Shown here: positions 46,462-54,009 of the stretch, piece by piece
Position numbering within the stretch: the stretch's first letter is position 1
How the letters are laid out: each line of letters opens with the position of its first letter
Source: Echinicola soli
GTDB taxonomy: Bacteria; Bacteroidota; Bacteroidia; Cytophagales; Cyclobacteriaceae
NCBI RefSeq assembly: GCF_006575665.1
Contig: NZ_CP041253.1
Location: forward strand, 501,501 to 565,500
Direction of reading: 5' to 3'
Length of the DNA: 64,000 bases
Notes under the pieces: model-generated
Seen by the model: the letters and a program-made list of their open reading frames with translations, nothing else
What the model was told of the DNA's origin: nothing
Database searches by the model: none
Made by a program: the position numbers and the translations under genes

Positions 46462-46884
46462 TTGTCAGGTTTTTTTAAGGTTTATGTTGAATTAACCAAT
46501 CCAATCAGCAGCTCAGTATGCATAATCGATTCAGCAGCTAATTAGAGGGAAAAATATAGGAGGAACACGGTTAATTTTCCGGTTAAATTTGGGTTAATAA
46601 CCTTGGGAAATTTGCTAATCGCACAATAATGCCTTGAAAAATTCGATAGTCGTAGGGTCAGAGGGACAATTAAAAAGTAAATGAGTTTACACATACTATC
46701 CACTATGATACCACCGCAAGTACGGAGAAGAGTGTCGGCTATAACTTTTTATAAAAGGCAAGCCGTAAATTAAACCATTGACGTAGCAGCTTCATTCTCG
46801 TGTATCTAGGCAACTGAAAACAACTACCTCATAAACTTTAAAGATTATTATGTTAATTTGCTGTGCAACGCAACCTAATGATCA
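46462..46884. promoter_or_regulatory. Divergent intergenic region of the second PUL
   Basis: This gap separates the minus-strand PUL from the + strand propeller gene and must hold two promoters. On the minus strand TATATTTT about 90 bp before the lipoprotein ATG is a near match to TAnnTTTG. On the + strand GTTAATTTG lies about 30 bp before the propeller ATG. AT-rich direct phrases TTAATTTTCCGG/TTAAATTTGGG lie at 46578-46605. No full consensus or gene is seen. Confidence 0.3.
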
Positions 46885-48450
46885 ATGCCCAGATTAATTT
46901 ATTTCATTATTTCCCTGTCCTTCATATGTTCATTTTCTTTTGGCCAATCCTCTCCAGATAAAATCACCTTTGTACGGCAAGGTGCACAGAGGATGACCTT
47001 TGATAAAAACCAATCCATCCAACTTGCCACTTTTGATCCTGGCAAAACCGTTGGTTTTTCTTCTATGTATCCCATCACACATTATACGGAGACACATGCT
47101 GAGGTAAGTATCGGTGAAGAGCACTTGAGCATCCAATCCGATAAGGAAACGGAAACAGGGATCTGGTTTGGGGGATTCAATCCTTTTGCCACCTATACAA
47201 TGGACATAGAAGAGGCCAAAGGCACGGGTGAGCTCGGATTTGAATTTTCTGATGCGGACGACAGGAAGCAGTTTTTTGTCATAATAGGCTTTGAAGACTC
47301 CCTACTCACCGGAGTCAGGTTACGTGTAATTACCGATGGCGAGTTAATCACTGATGAATCAATAACCGTAAACGCAGAAAAAGAAGAAAAAATCAAGGGA
47401 AAAATCATTCTACAAATGCTAGGTAGTGGACTTACCGTGTTTATTCAAGACAAAGGACTCCCCAGGGCCATAGGCCAAAGTGATTTCAACAATTACCTTG
47501 ATTTGCGTCAAAAAAACATTCTGCAAAATTTCCAATCACAACTATATGCCCGCCTGTATGACGGTAAAGTCATGATCAGGAAAATTGATATGACGCTAAG
47601 TACGGGAATGGGCCTGGCTGATATCAGGGGGATCACTTATGAAAATGGTGCCCCTATGCTGGACCAGGGAAGACTTTGGTACACCATGTCCATTCGTGGA
47701 CGTGCCCTGCCCCATCACGTCCAAGGGGTGTTCAGCATGGACCCCAGTGTTTTTGATGTCAAATTGGAAGGAATAATTGTTTTTGACCGGAATGACGGGC
47801 TCCTTCGTAATGAAATCGCCTCTCACCTTTTTTATGATAGAAACCGTGAAATTTGGAGAGGTCTAACTACCGGTTTTAGTGCCTATGCCAATCCCGGCAA
47901 AGAGAAAAAGCAACTGTTGGCCATAGAAAGTAAAAAAGACCCTCGTTTTGGTTTTTCAATTATGAAAGCTACTCCATTTGGGATGGTCGGGGACATTGAA
48001 GACCCACACATTCTTTTTGATGCCAAAGCAAAAAAGTGGCGTATGCTTGCGTGCAAAAACCATGATGGGTACAAAGCCATCGTATTGGAATCTGAATACT
48101 GGGATAAGGATTATAAGCAGATTTCCGGTCCTGTTCAACACAATTCCACTGGAACTTCCATCCAAAAAATCGGAAATAAACGCTATTGCTTTTCTGGCAG
48201 TTCTGAACGGAAAATCTATGTTTATACTTACCCTGACCTGAAAGAGGCGGGTCATTTGACAATGGACCTGCCACCATGGGACGAAACATCCGGGACAAGG
48301 GTTTGGCCCAATGTCATTCAACTGCCCGATGGTTACCCTTTCAAATACGTAGCCTTAATGATGGACCGTTATAATTTTCCAAGTCAGCAAGGACCCCACT
48401 GGTCTTATGGAGCTATCTATCTCTATCACGGATATGACCAGCAACCTTAG
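46885..48450 (+). CDS. Secreted beta-propeller, glycosidase-like protein
   Basis: This 521-residue protein has a signal peptide (MPRLIYFIISLSFICSFSFG). The first 220 residues look like a beta-sandwich (WFGGFNPFATYTMDIEEAKG). The C-terminal 300 residues have repeated blade-like segments of a five-bladed propeller (GLLRNEIASHLFYDRNREIW, EDPHILFDAKAKKWRMLACK, GTRVWPNVIQLPDGYPFKYV). The order recalls GH43/GH32/GH117-type enzymes with an N-terminal jelly roll. I could not assign a family or point to the three acidic residues with confidence; Asp in IEDPHIL is a candidate. It diverges from the second PUL across a 423-bp gap and is probably part of that locus. Confidence 0.65.
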   Translation: MPRLIYFIISLSFICSFSFGQSSPDKITFVRQGAQRMTFDKNQSIQLATFDPGKTVGFSSMYPITHYTETHAEVSIGEEHLSIQSDKETETGIWFGGFNPFATYTMDIEEAKGTGELGFEFSDADDRKQFFVIIGFEDSLLTGVRLRVITDGELITDESITVNAEKEEKIKGKIILQMLGSGLTVFIQDKGLPRAIGQSDFNNYLDLRQKNILQNFQSQLYARLYDGKVMIRKIDMTLSTGMGLADIRGITYENGAPMLDQGRLWYTMSIRGRALPHHVQGVFSMDPSVFDVKLEGIIVFDRNDGLLRNEIASHLFYDRNREIWRGLTTGFSAYANPGKEKKQLLAIESKKDPRFGFSIMKATPFGMVGDIEDPHILFDAKAKKWRMLACKNHDGYKAIVLESEYWDKDYKQISGPVQHNSTGTSIQKIGNKRYCFSGSSERKIYVYTYPDLKEAGHLTMDLPPWDETSGTRVWPNVIQLPDGYPFKYVALMMDRYNFPSQQGPHWSYGAIYLYHGYDQQP

Positions 48451-48662
48451 ACAGGGCACAAATAGGTGAATTTATGGGGCAAGCGGAAAAGTTGGGGGGA
48501 TTAGGGTTGGTTCCGATAGCACACAGATGGCACAGATTAATAAGATTTGCGCTGATTTTTTTATGCTGGAGCACGCATTCCTATTGCTAAATTAAAGAGA
48601 AATATGCTTACCATAGCCACCTAGAAATCACTCATCCCCCAGAAACATTGCTCGGTCCCTTT

Positions 48663-48912
48663 TAACCTCAGTTCGATTATAAAACCGTCATGCGAGCCTG
48701 CCTTTGGCTTGCCTGGTGCCAAACAGGCTTGCCTGGTGCCAAACAGAGCTTAAAGGAGGATTTGAGAGGAGGAAGCCGCGGCAGCTCGCAACGTAGGAAA
48801 AACCGTCATCGCGAACGGAGTGAAGCGATCCTGTATCTGAAAACGAGATTGCCATGTCGCAAGCTCCTCGCTATGACGGTTTTGATGCTAATTATGAGTC
48901 GAACTCAGGTTT
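48663..48912. mobile_element. MITE-like dispersed repeat, copy A, truncating a GIY-YIG gene
   Basis: An element of about 250 bp is bounded by imperfect inverted repeats (TTAACCTCAGTTCGATTATA on the left; on the opposite strand the right end begins TAAACCTGAGTTCGACTCAT), each followed within 20 bases by AAAACCGTCA. Inside are two tandem copies of the 20-bp CCAAACAGG unit, GAAGCCGCGGCAG and GCGAACGGAGTGAAGCGATC. It has no coding capacity for a transposase, so any movement would need a trans-acting enzyme. The rest of the 48451-48662 gap shows no gene. Confidence 0.6.
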
Positions 48913-49122
48913 ATTAAGATACCTCTCCGCTTTTACAGCCATAGACCTCGATGAAAACGGAATCTGCGACTTTAACTCCCATGGAATACCCCGACAGGTC
49001 CAAAGCCTATTCAAAGATATCTCATTATGGTAAGCCAACCTGCTTCCTACATTACCGGTTTGACCGATATAGTACTTGTCCAATCCCGGCGAATAAAGAA
49101 TGTATAAAAAATAGTGGCACAT
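48892..49122 (-). pseudogene. GIY-YIG endonuclease, 3' end truncated by the MITE-like repeat
   Basis: The frame starts at 49122 (MCHYFLYILYSPGLDKYYIG) and gives 76 residues. The GIY-YIG core is present (FLYILYSPGLDKYYIGQTGN), as are the Arg of GSRLAYHN and the KAERYL motif. The protein then ends abruptly in NKPEFDS. Those last codons and the TAA are the inverted-repeat end of the MITE-like element, so the basic C-terminal tail expected in this family is lost. It starts 44 bp after the 3' end of a tRNA-Asn fragment on the same strand, behind a terminator, exactly like the copy at 18115-18360. The active-site Glu region is retained, so residual activity is possible. Confidence 0.75.
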
Positions 49123-49137
49123 GCAATCAAAATAAAA

Positions 49138-49163
49138 AAAGCCCTGCATTCCTGCAAGGCTTT
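49138..49163 (-). terminator. Terminator after the tRNA-Asn fragment
   Basis: An 11-bp stem with one wobble (AAAGCCCTGCA / TGCAAGGCTTT) and a 4-base loop lies between the tRNA 3' end and the GIY-YIG ATG. It is flanked by an A-run on the + strand, so the minus transcript ends in U residues. It is analogous to 18376-18405. Confidence 0.75.
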
Positions 49164-49166
49164 CAG

Positions 49167-49214
49167 CTCCTCCTCTTGGGCTCGAACCAAGGACCCTCTG
49201 ATTAACAGTCTGAT
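49167..49214 (-). other. 3' fragment of tRNA-Asn (GUU), probable attachment site
   Basis: On the minus strand this reads, from the anticodon arm onward, CTGTTAA (anticodon GTT), a variable segment, a perfect T-arm CTTGG-TTCGAGC-CCAAG, and the acceptor 3' strand AGGAGGA. The 5' half (acceptor and D-arm) is missing: upstream of ATCAGA the sequence no longer fits a tRNA. The integrase gene begins about 145 bp away on that side. This is the arrangement expected at one end of an island inserted in the 3' half of a tRNA gene. Confidence 0.7.
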
Positions 49215-49310
49215 TTTGGCATCTTTTATATTTATTGTTTATTTTTAAATCATTGTATTACAGTTATTTAAACAAATTAAATCACTAGTCGATTTACTTA
49301 TTTAAGTACT

Positions 49311-49346
49311 TAATTTTGCAAATATTTTGCAAATATTTTGCAAATT
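49311..49346 (+). promoter_or_regulatory. Three 11-bp direct repeats overlapping the integrase promoter
   Basis: TTTTGCAAATA occurs three times in tandem (49314-49324, 49325-49335, and 49336-49346 with the last base T). The first copy overlaps a -7-like TAATTTTG at 49311-49318, and the integrase ATG is at 49358. This could be an autoregulatory operator or an array of integrase arm sites. Confidence 0.5.
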
Positions 49347-49357
49347 TTAAAACATAT

Positions 49358-50617
49358 ATGACAGATAGTAAGAGAGTTAAGTCAGAAAAGCAGGTTATTT
49401 TGTCACTGGATTTAGATATTAGACGAAAAAAATCCAATGGGTTATACCCTTTAAAAATTCGAATCTATAATACCACTACCCAAAAAAACAGGTACTATGG
49501 CACTGGATACGATATGGATTTATCGACCTATAAGAAGGTTTTTGAATCCTCTAAGCCCAAAAGAAGGGAACGAGAGATAAGGGAAGAAGTGGAAGCCCTT
49601 TTATTAGAATACAAGGGGATTGCTCAGGACATTGATGATTTTACCTTTGATATTTTTGAAGAAAAACTGTTTAAGCCTAAAGGGGAATCTCAGGATGCCT
49701 TTTATCAATATAAAATGAAAATTGAGGAACTGGACGCCCAGAATAAGATTGGCACCAAGTCCAATTATAACTGCAGCTTAAAATCCATAAAGCAATTTTT
49801 ATCCGAGACCAAGTCACGTGTGCCAAAGCGATTGTACTTTTCTGAAGTTACACCAAGGTTTCTAAAACGCTATGAACAATGGATGATCGATAAAGGAAAT
49901 TCAAGATCAACTGTCGGCATTTATCTCAGGCCACTAAGGCATCTTTTCAATATGGCAAAACCATCTAATTATCCATTCGGAAAAGATGGGTATAGCATCC
50001 CAAAAGGCAGAAACAAGAAAAAGGCCATCAATAAGGATGGTCTAAAGATCCTATTTGAGACACCGCCTGAGAACGAGTTCCAAGAAAAAGCCAAAGACTT
50101 TTGGTTCTTTTCCTATCTGTGCAAAGGGATGAATATGAAGGATATCTTGTATCTTAAATGGAGCCAAGTCAAACCCAAACATCTGGAATTTATCCGGGAA
50201 AAGACCAAGGATACTACCGATGACCAAATAGTTATCCGTGTTCCACTTTCTACATTCTCTAAGCATGTGATCAACAAATATGGAAGTGACCAAAAAGGCA
50301 AAGAGGATTATGTTTTTCCTGTACTAAACCATTCCATGAACGAAGAAGAAAAGTTCAAAGCCAAGCAAAATTTCACGAGGTTGATCAACCAGCATATGAA
50401 GCGGTTTGCCAATCATTCAGGGTTCGAAGAGGAAATAAGTACCTACTGGGCCAGACACAGTTTTGCAACCATGGCCATCAGGAAAAATGCCTCCATTGAA
50501 TATGTTGGTGAATCTCTGGGACATTCCGATATACGAACAACAAAGTCATATATTGATAGTATTATGGATGAAGAAAGTGACCAGAAATTAATTGATGGGA
50601 TGATGGATTTTGATTGA
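49358..50617 (+). CDS. Tyrosine recombinase / integrase (Bacteroidota type)
   Basis: This 419-residue site-specific recombinase has its start at 49358 (MTDSKRVKSEKQVILSLDLD); the ORF runs 14 codons upstream through the 11-bp repeats. Residues about 1-100 are an arm-binding domain (LYPLKIRIYNTTTQKNRYYG), 110-210 a SAM-like core-binding domain, and 225-410 the catalytic domain. In the catalytic domain the second Arg is in YWARHSFAT (about 365), the His in LGHSD (about 387) and the nucleophile Tyr in TTKSYID (about 397). The first catalytic Arg is expected in the CRGMNF-type motif; here the motif reads CKGMNMKDILYLKW, so Lys replaces Arg. It stands next to a tRNA-Asn fragment and probably catalysed insertion there. 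Confidence 0.92.
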   Translation: MTDSKRVKSEKQVILSLDLDIRRKKSNGLYPLKIRIYNTTTQKNRYYGTGYDMDLSTYKKVFESSKPKRREREIREEVEALLLEYKGIAQDIDDFTFDIFEEKLFKPKGESQDAFYQYKMKIEELDAQNKIGTKSNYNCSLKSIKQFLSETKSRVPKRLYFSEVTPRFLKRYEQWMIDKGNSRSTVGIYLRPLRHLFNMAKPSNYPFGKDGYSIPKGRNKKKAINKDGLKILFETPPENEFQEKAKDFWFFSYLCKGMNMKDILYLKWSQVKPKHLEFIREKTKDTTDDQIVIRVPLSTFSKHVINKYGSDQKGKEDYVFPVLNHSMNEEEKFKAKQNFTRLINQHMKRFANHSGFEEEISTYWARHSFATMAIRKNASIEYVGESLGHSDIRTTKSYIDSIMDEESDQKLIDGMMDFD

Positions 50618-50911
50618 ACAATATGCCTGCATCCTAAAGGTGTTAGGATGGATGGATGAATAATAGCGTATCTATCAAATTATTTTACTTGGTTTCTAGT
50701 ATTTAAAACCTCGAATGCCTTTTGGGATAAATTGAACATGTTGCGATTAACAGTTTTTATTTTGCAATTAGAGGATGAACAATAGGTACTTATTTCGAAT
50801 AATTTAAGGTGGATTTAAAATACAATAACCTTCCTTGAACTTCCTTAATCAAAATTTCGTTCCTATAAGAATAATTTATTTCAAAATGGTTTGGACTAAA
50901 ATAATTTGCCT

Positions 50912-52348
50912 ATGGAAAATGAATTTAATGATGAACATCACGCAAGCAATGAAAGAAATTTGCATTTGACTGAGAGGTTTTTAAGGAAACCCATTGAAAG
51001 TCTCCTAGATAGAATGTGTTCTTTGCCAGATCCGGAAAAACCAACTATTAGAAGTGGTGTTTATAGTGATGTCCAGGCTCTCAGTTTTGATAGCTTATTA
51101 ATTGGTGGAAACTATAATGCTAATTTTGATAAAACCCATTTCCCAAATGAACCAGACTATTTAGCTAGGTCAAGTAGTATTTTTAGGGCAGAATCTTTTA
51201 CTAACAGCTCAAATATTGAAATACCTTGTAAGTATTTTTCTACAGGGGTTATTTCACCAACTGAACAATATGATCCATCATCAATTAGAGGAAGTATTAT
51301 TGCTGAATTCTCTCCATACAACTCTGTTTGTGGAAGATCTTCTAGTACACTGTCATATGAGGGCATTTCTCAAAATGAATCTGGCTTTGAAGTATTTTTA
51401 AGTAGTGCTACAAGGACAGAATCTTTTGTAAACAGCTCAGTATTTGACACCTACACCAAGTATCCTACCTCTGAAGGTATTTTACAAACTGAACAATATT
51501 ATCCAACATCAATTATAGGTAATGGAATTGCTGACACTTCTTCATACAACTCGGTTCTTTGCAACCCTTATATTATACTGTCAGATGGGGGTGTTTCTCA
51601 AAATGAATCCTCTTACGAAGCATTATTAAGTAATTCTGTGAGGGCAGAATCTTTTAAAAGCAGCTCTATGTTTGATACTCACATCAAGTATCCTTCTTCT
51701 GGAGCTATTTCACAAATTGGACAATACCGTTCATTACCAACCGAAGGCAATCTAATTGATGACAATTCCACGAACAATTATTTATTCGGCAAGACCGGTA
51801 ATATTTTATTCGATGGATATATATCACACACTAGATCAAATAACACAATAAAAACAAATGGCTATTTTAGTAGGGAGTCAATTTTATCCAGTTCCTTGCT
51901 TAAAGACACCTATGACGTTCTTGGAAATGGATTTGGAGAAACAAACTGGAGGGATTCGTTTATTTCCAGTGAACTTTCTCGAGACTTACATTTTAAACAA
52001 AACTGGTCTTCTTTGAAGGATTATTGGTGGCAGGGCCAAGAAGAAGTTGAGCCTTTAGAGAAATTTCTGTTTACAAGTTCATCAATTATTGATCATGATA
52101 GTAGTGAATCATTAATTATGGCAAGACCATATAGAATCGAGCCAGAACTTGACCAGAAAACCCTTTATTCATTGAAAGAAACTGTTGAAACCGCAATGAA
52201 TAAGTTTAAGGGATATAGCCCAATTAAAAGGTGTAGTTTAGGTTTTGAAAAAGAAAAAAATGTAACAATTATCAACATTTTTATATTTCAAGGAGAGGTG
52301 AATGGAAATAACCACCATTTTGGTGATAATTATTATTTAGAATCATGA
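50912..52348 (+). CDS. Unrecognised protein with three 75-residue repeats and C-terminal HHFGDN motif
   Basis: This 478-residue protein starts at the ATG at 50912; a TTG two codons upstream is unlikely. I do not recognise a family. Residues about 90-325 consist of three imperfect repeats of about 75 residues, starting RAESFTNSS, RTESFVNSS and RAESFKSSS and sharing EQY(D/Y)P(S/T)SI and SQNES. They are rich in Ser, Asn and Tyr. Residues about 400-455 include a helix (KTLYSLKETVETAMNKFKGY). The C-terminus, FQGEVNGNNHHFGDNYYLES, is nearly repeated at the N-terminus of the next protein. It has no signal peptide or membrane helix. It overlaps the next gene by 4 bp (ATGA). The AT-rich composition differs from the PUL genes. 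Confidence 0.7.
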   Translation: MENEFNDEHHASNERNLHLTERFLRKPIESLLDRMCSLPDPEKPTIRSGVYSDVQALSFDSLLIGGNYNANFDKTHFPNEPDYLARSSSIFRAESFTNSSNIEIPCKYFSTGVISPTEQYDPSSIRGSIIAEFSPYNSVCGRSSSTLSYEGISQNESGFEVFLSSATRTESFVNSSVFDTYTKYPTSEGILQTEQYYPTSIIGNGIADTSSYNSVLCNPYIILSDGGVSQNESSYEALLSNSVRAESFKSSSMFDTHIKYPSSGAISQIGQYRSLPTEGNLIDDNSTNNYLFGKTGNILFDGYISHTRSNNTIKTNGYFSRESILSSSLLKDTYDVLGNGFGETNWRDSFISSELSRDLHFKQNWSSLKDYWWQGQEEVEPLEKFLFTSSSIIDHDSSESLIMARPYRIEPELDQKTLYSLKETVETAMNKFKGYSPIKRCSLGFEKEKNVTIINIFIFQGEVNGNNHHFGDNYYLES

Positions 52349-52698
52349 GCAAAATAGTATTTAACGGAAGTATTTCTGGCGTTGGACATCATTTTGGTGA
52401 TAATTTTTATTTAAATCCCGAGTCGTTTATTCAAAACTCGGATAAAATCTATTCAAAAACGGAACAAGAACTGATAGAAATAATATTTAAAAATTTTCAG
52501 TCTGAAGATCAAAAAAGAGAGCTACTAAATAGCCTAATAGGGCTATCAAATACCCCTGAAGAAAATACGACTCAAGCTCCCATTTGGAGACAGTTTATTA
52601 ATCAGCTTGTAGACCTTGGCTCAAAAGAAGCCGCTTCAATTGTTATTGACTTTACAAAAGGCTTGATACCAAATGTAATTGAAAATTTAAGTCTGTGA
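52345..52698 (+). CDS. Small protein sharing the HHFGDN motif with its upstream partner
   Basis: This 117-residue cytoplasmic protein is translationally coupled (ATGA) to the preceding gene. Residues 5-23 (VFNGSISGVGHHFGDNFYL) match the end of the upstream protein (FQGEVNGNNHHFGDNYYL). The underlying DNA is also similar (52310-52337 versus 52383-52410), which points to a recent duplication or fusion/fission. The rest is helical (ELIEIIFKNFQSEDQKRELL, then IWRQFINQLVDLGSKEAASI). Short N-terminal Gly/Asn motifs of the form GxVxGxxxxxGDNxxx occur in front of effector-associated domains in prokaryotic conflict proteins; linking this gene to them is inference. No enzyme motif is seen. Confidence 0.65.
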   Translation: MSKIVFNGSISGVGHHFGDNFYLNPESFIQNSDKIYSKTEQELIEIIFKNFQSEDQKRELLNSLIGLSNTPEENTTQAPIWRQFINQLVDLGSKEAASIVIDFTKGLIPNVIENLSL

Positions 52699-53343
52699 TT
52701 TTTCAATTGATGGTTTTCATTTGGTTTGTAACAAGTGCAACTATCTTTAAGTAACTTCTTATGGTGAAGAATTTGCCTAATCAAAGGCAATTGATTTTTC
52801 ATTAATTGGCTTGAATAATTTTGTTGTCTTAGCAAGATGTAGTTTTGTATACAAAACCATCTTTTCAGCCTCCAAAGTCGAGGGAATGGTGCTCGGGACT
52901 CGCAGCCTTTTGAAGGAAGGAAAATCATTTTCATAGTCGGGGAATTTGAAGTAGTCGATCACGTGAATAGACTGACTAGGTTATAGATAAAAGGGGGCAG
53001 GAGATTGCAGGGTAAGGCAGAAATATCCAGTGATGAAAGCTAGTGTAGTTAGCGACTTTTCCATCGGTATCCACTCCACCTTTCTGCAAAGGTATTCCGG
53101 TCAGGAATACGGTCAAGGGCAGGGTGAATACTTCCTGTCGTCAGCACCCTTGACCTTTATTCCTTCCCGTTATTATGCGGCATCCAAGAGGAGTGAATGG
53201 ATTAGTGTGGTCACAACCCATAAAAATTCTATAGAACAACAATGGAGAGAAATTGGATGATAGCAAATATTGTTTTAGGATATAGTTTATTGCAAAATTG
53301 TACTTTTCTTATATGGTATTTACCGAAGGGGTAGAGTATCCCC

Positions 53344-53398
53344 TGCTTTACCCCAGCTTTGATGTAGCTTTGCCCTAGCTTTGGTACTACTTTGATGT
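53344..53398. repeat. Five degenerate 11-bp tandem repeats
   Basis: Within the 1.3-kb gap 52699-54009, five consecutive 11-bp units of the form AGCTTTGNNNT occur (TGCTTTACCCC, AGCTTTGATGT, AGCTTTGCCCT, AGCTTTGGTAC, TACTTTGATGT). Units match at the CTTT core and vary at the last four bases. The period equals one helical turn. The origin is unknown. Confidence 0.65.
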
Positions 53399-53472
53399 AG
53401 AAGATGTGTAATTGTTTTATCGGTTAAATGGTTAATTTTTTAGGTTGGTGCTCTGACCGAGATATTGATAGT

Positions 53473-53483
53473 GGGGGGGGGGG
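53473..53483. repeat. Homopolymeric run of 11 G
   Basis: This is a mononucleotide tract of eleven G on the + strand within noncoding DNA. Such tracts vary in length by slippage. No credible gene spans it, so a phase-variation role is not supported. Confidence 0.85.
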
Positions 53484-53567
53484 TGATTTTGAAAACTTGA
53501 AATGGTATGAGAAATCCAAGTTTGAAAAACTGAATTAGTTTGATGGCTCCATATCGAAATATGATGT

Positions 53568-53617
53568 GGGCATTGCAAATGCCCGAAATTTGTGGATCCA
53601 GATTTGTAATCTGGATC
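53568..53617. repeat. Twin palindromes of a REP-like element
   Basis: GGGCATT-GCA-AATGCCC (53568-53584) is followed 10 bases later by GATCCAGATT-TGT-AATCTGGATC (53595-53617). Two adjacent hairpins of this kind are typical of REP/BIME-like elements; in Bacteroidota such pairs occur with REP-associated tyrosine transposases, none of which is seen here. A further hairpin (AAAATCC...GGATTTT, 53750-53773) lies downstream and resembles a terminator. Confidence 0.55.
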
Positions 53618-54009
53618 AGCGTTGGTCCCCTCATTTTACCATGAATAGTAGATATTTATGCAAGTGGTGCATCGCGTTCTGGCGATGAGCAAGATGTAGG
53701 AATGTCTGACGTCATTCCCATCTTGCAGTTCCCGTTACACCTCAGGAACAAAATCCTTCGAAGGCGGATTTTTGTTTTGGCACAAGACAATAAATGGATA
53801 AATATTAAGAATTAGTTGGCGCATTTTGGATACCTCACAAATCCAATCTCTAAAAAAACTTGATCTTTTCACCATCGCTCTTTCAGCCAATGGCCATTCT
53901 TTCACCTGAAAGATTCACATAAAATATCCCTTTCATTGAATAACCTATCCTCCTCCCGAATAGGATAGAATTGCTCCTACTTCTTCCTTGCTGGTAAAAC
54001 AGCGGGATT

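Noticed and set aside
52602..52934. 110-codon minus-strand frame
   Set aside because: It overlaps the 117-residue gene, has low-complexity composition and no start context; it is a shadow frame.
53030..53260. 76-codon + strand frame in the island gap
   Set aside because: It starts with GTG, shows no recognisable domain or signal, and sits among noncoding repeats; a gene remnant is possible but unsupported.
53440..53634. Minus-strand frame across the G-tract as a phase-variable gene
   Set aside because: The frame is made of the two REP-like palindromes and the G-tract itself, and has no protein-like features.
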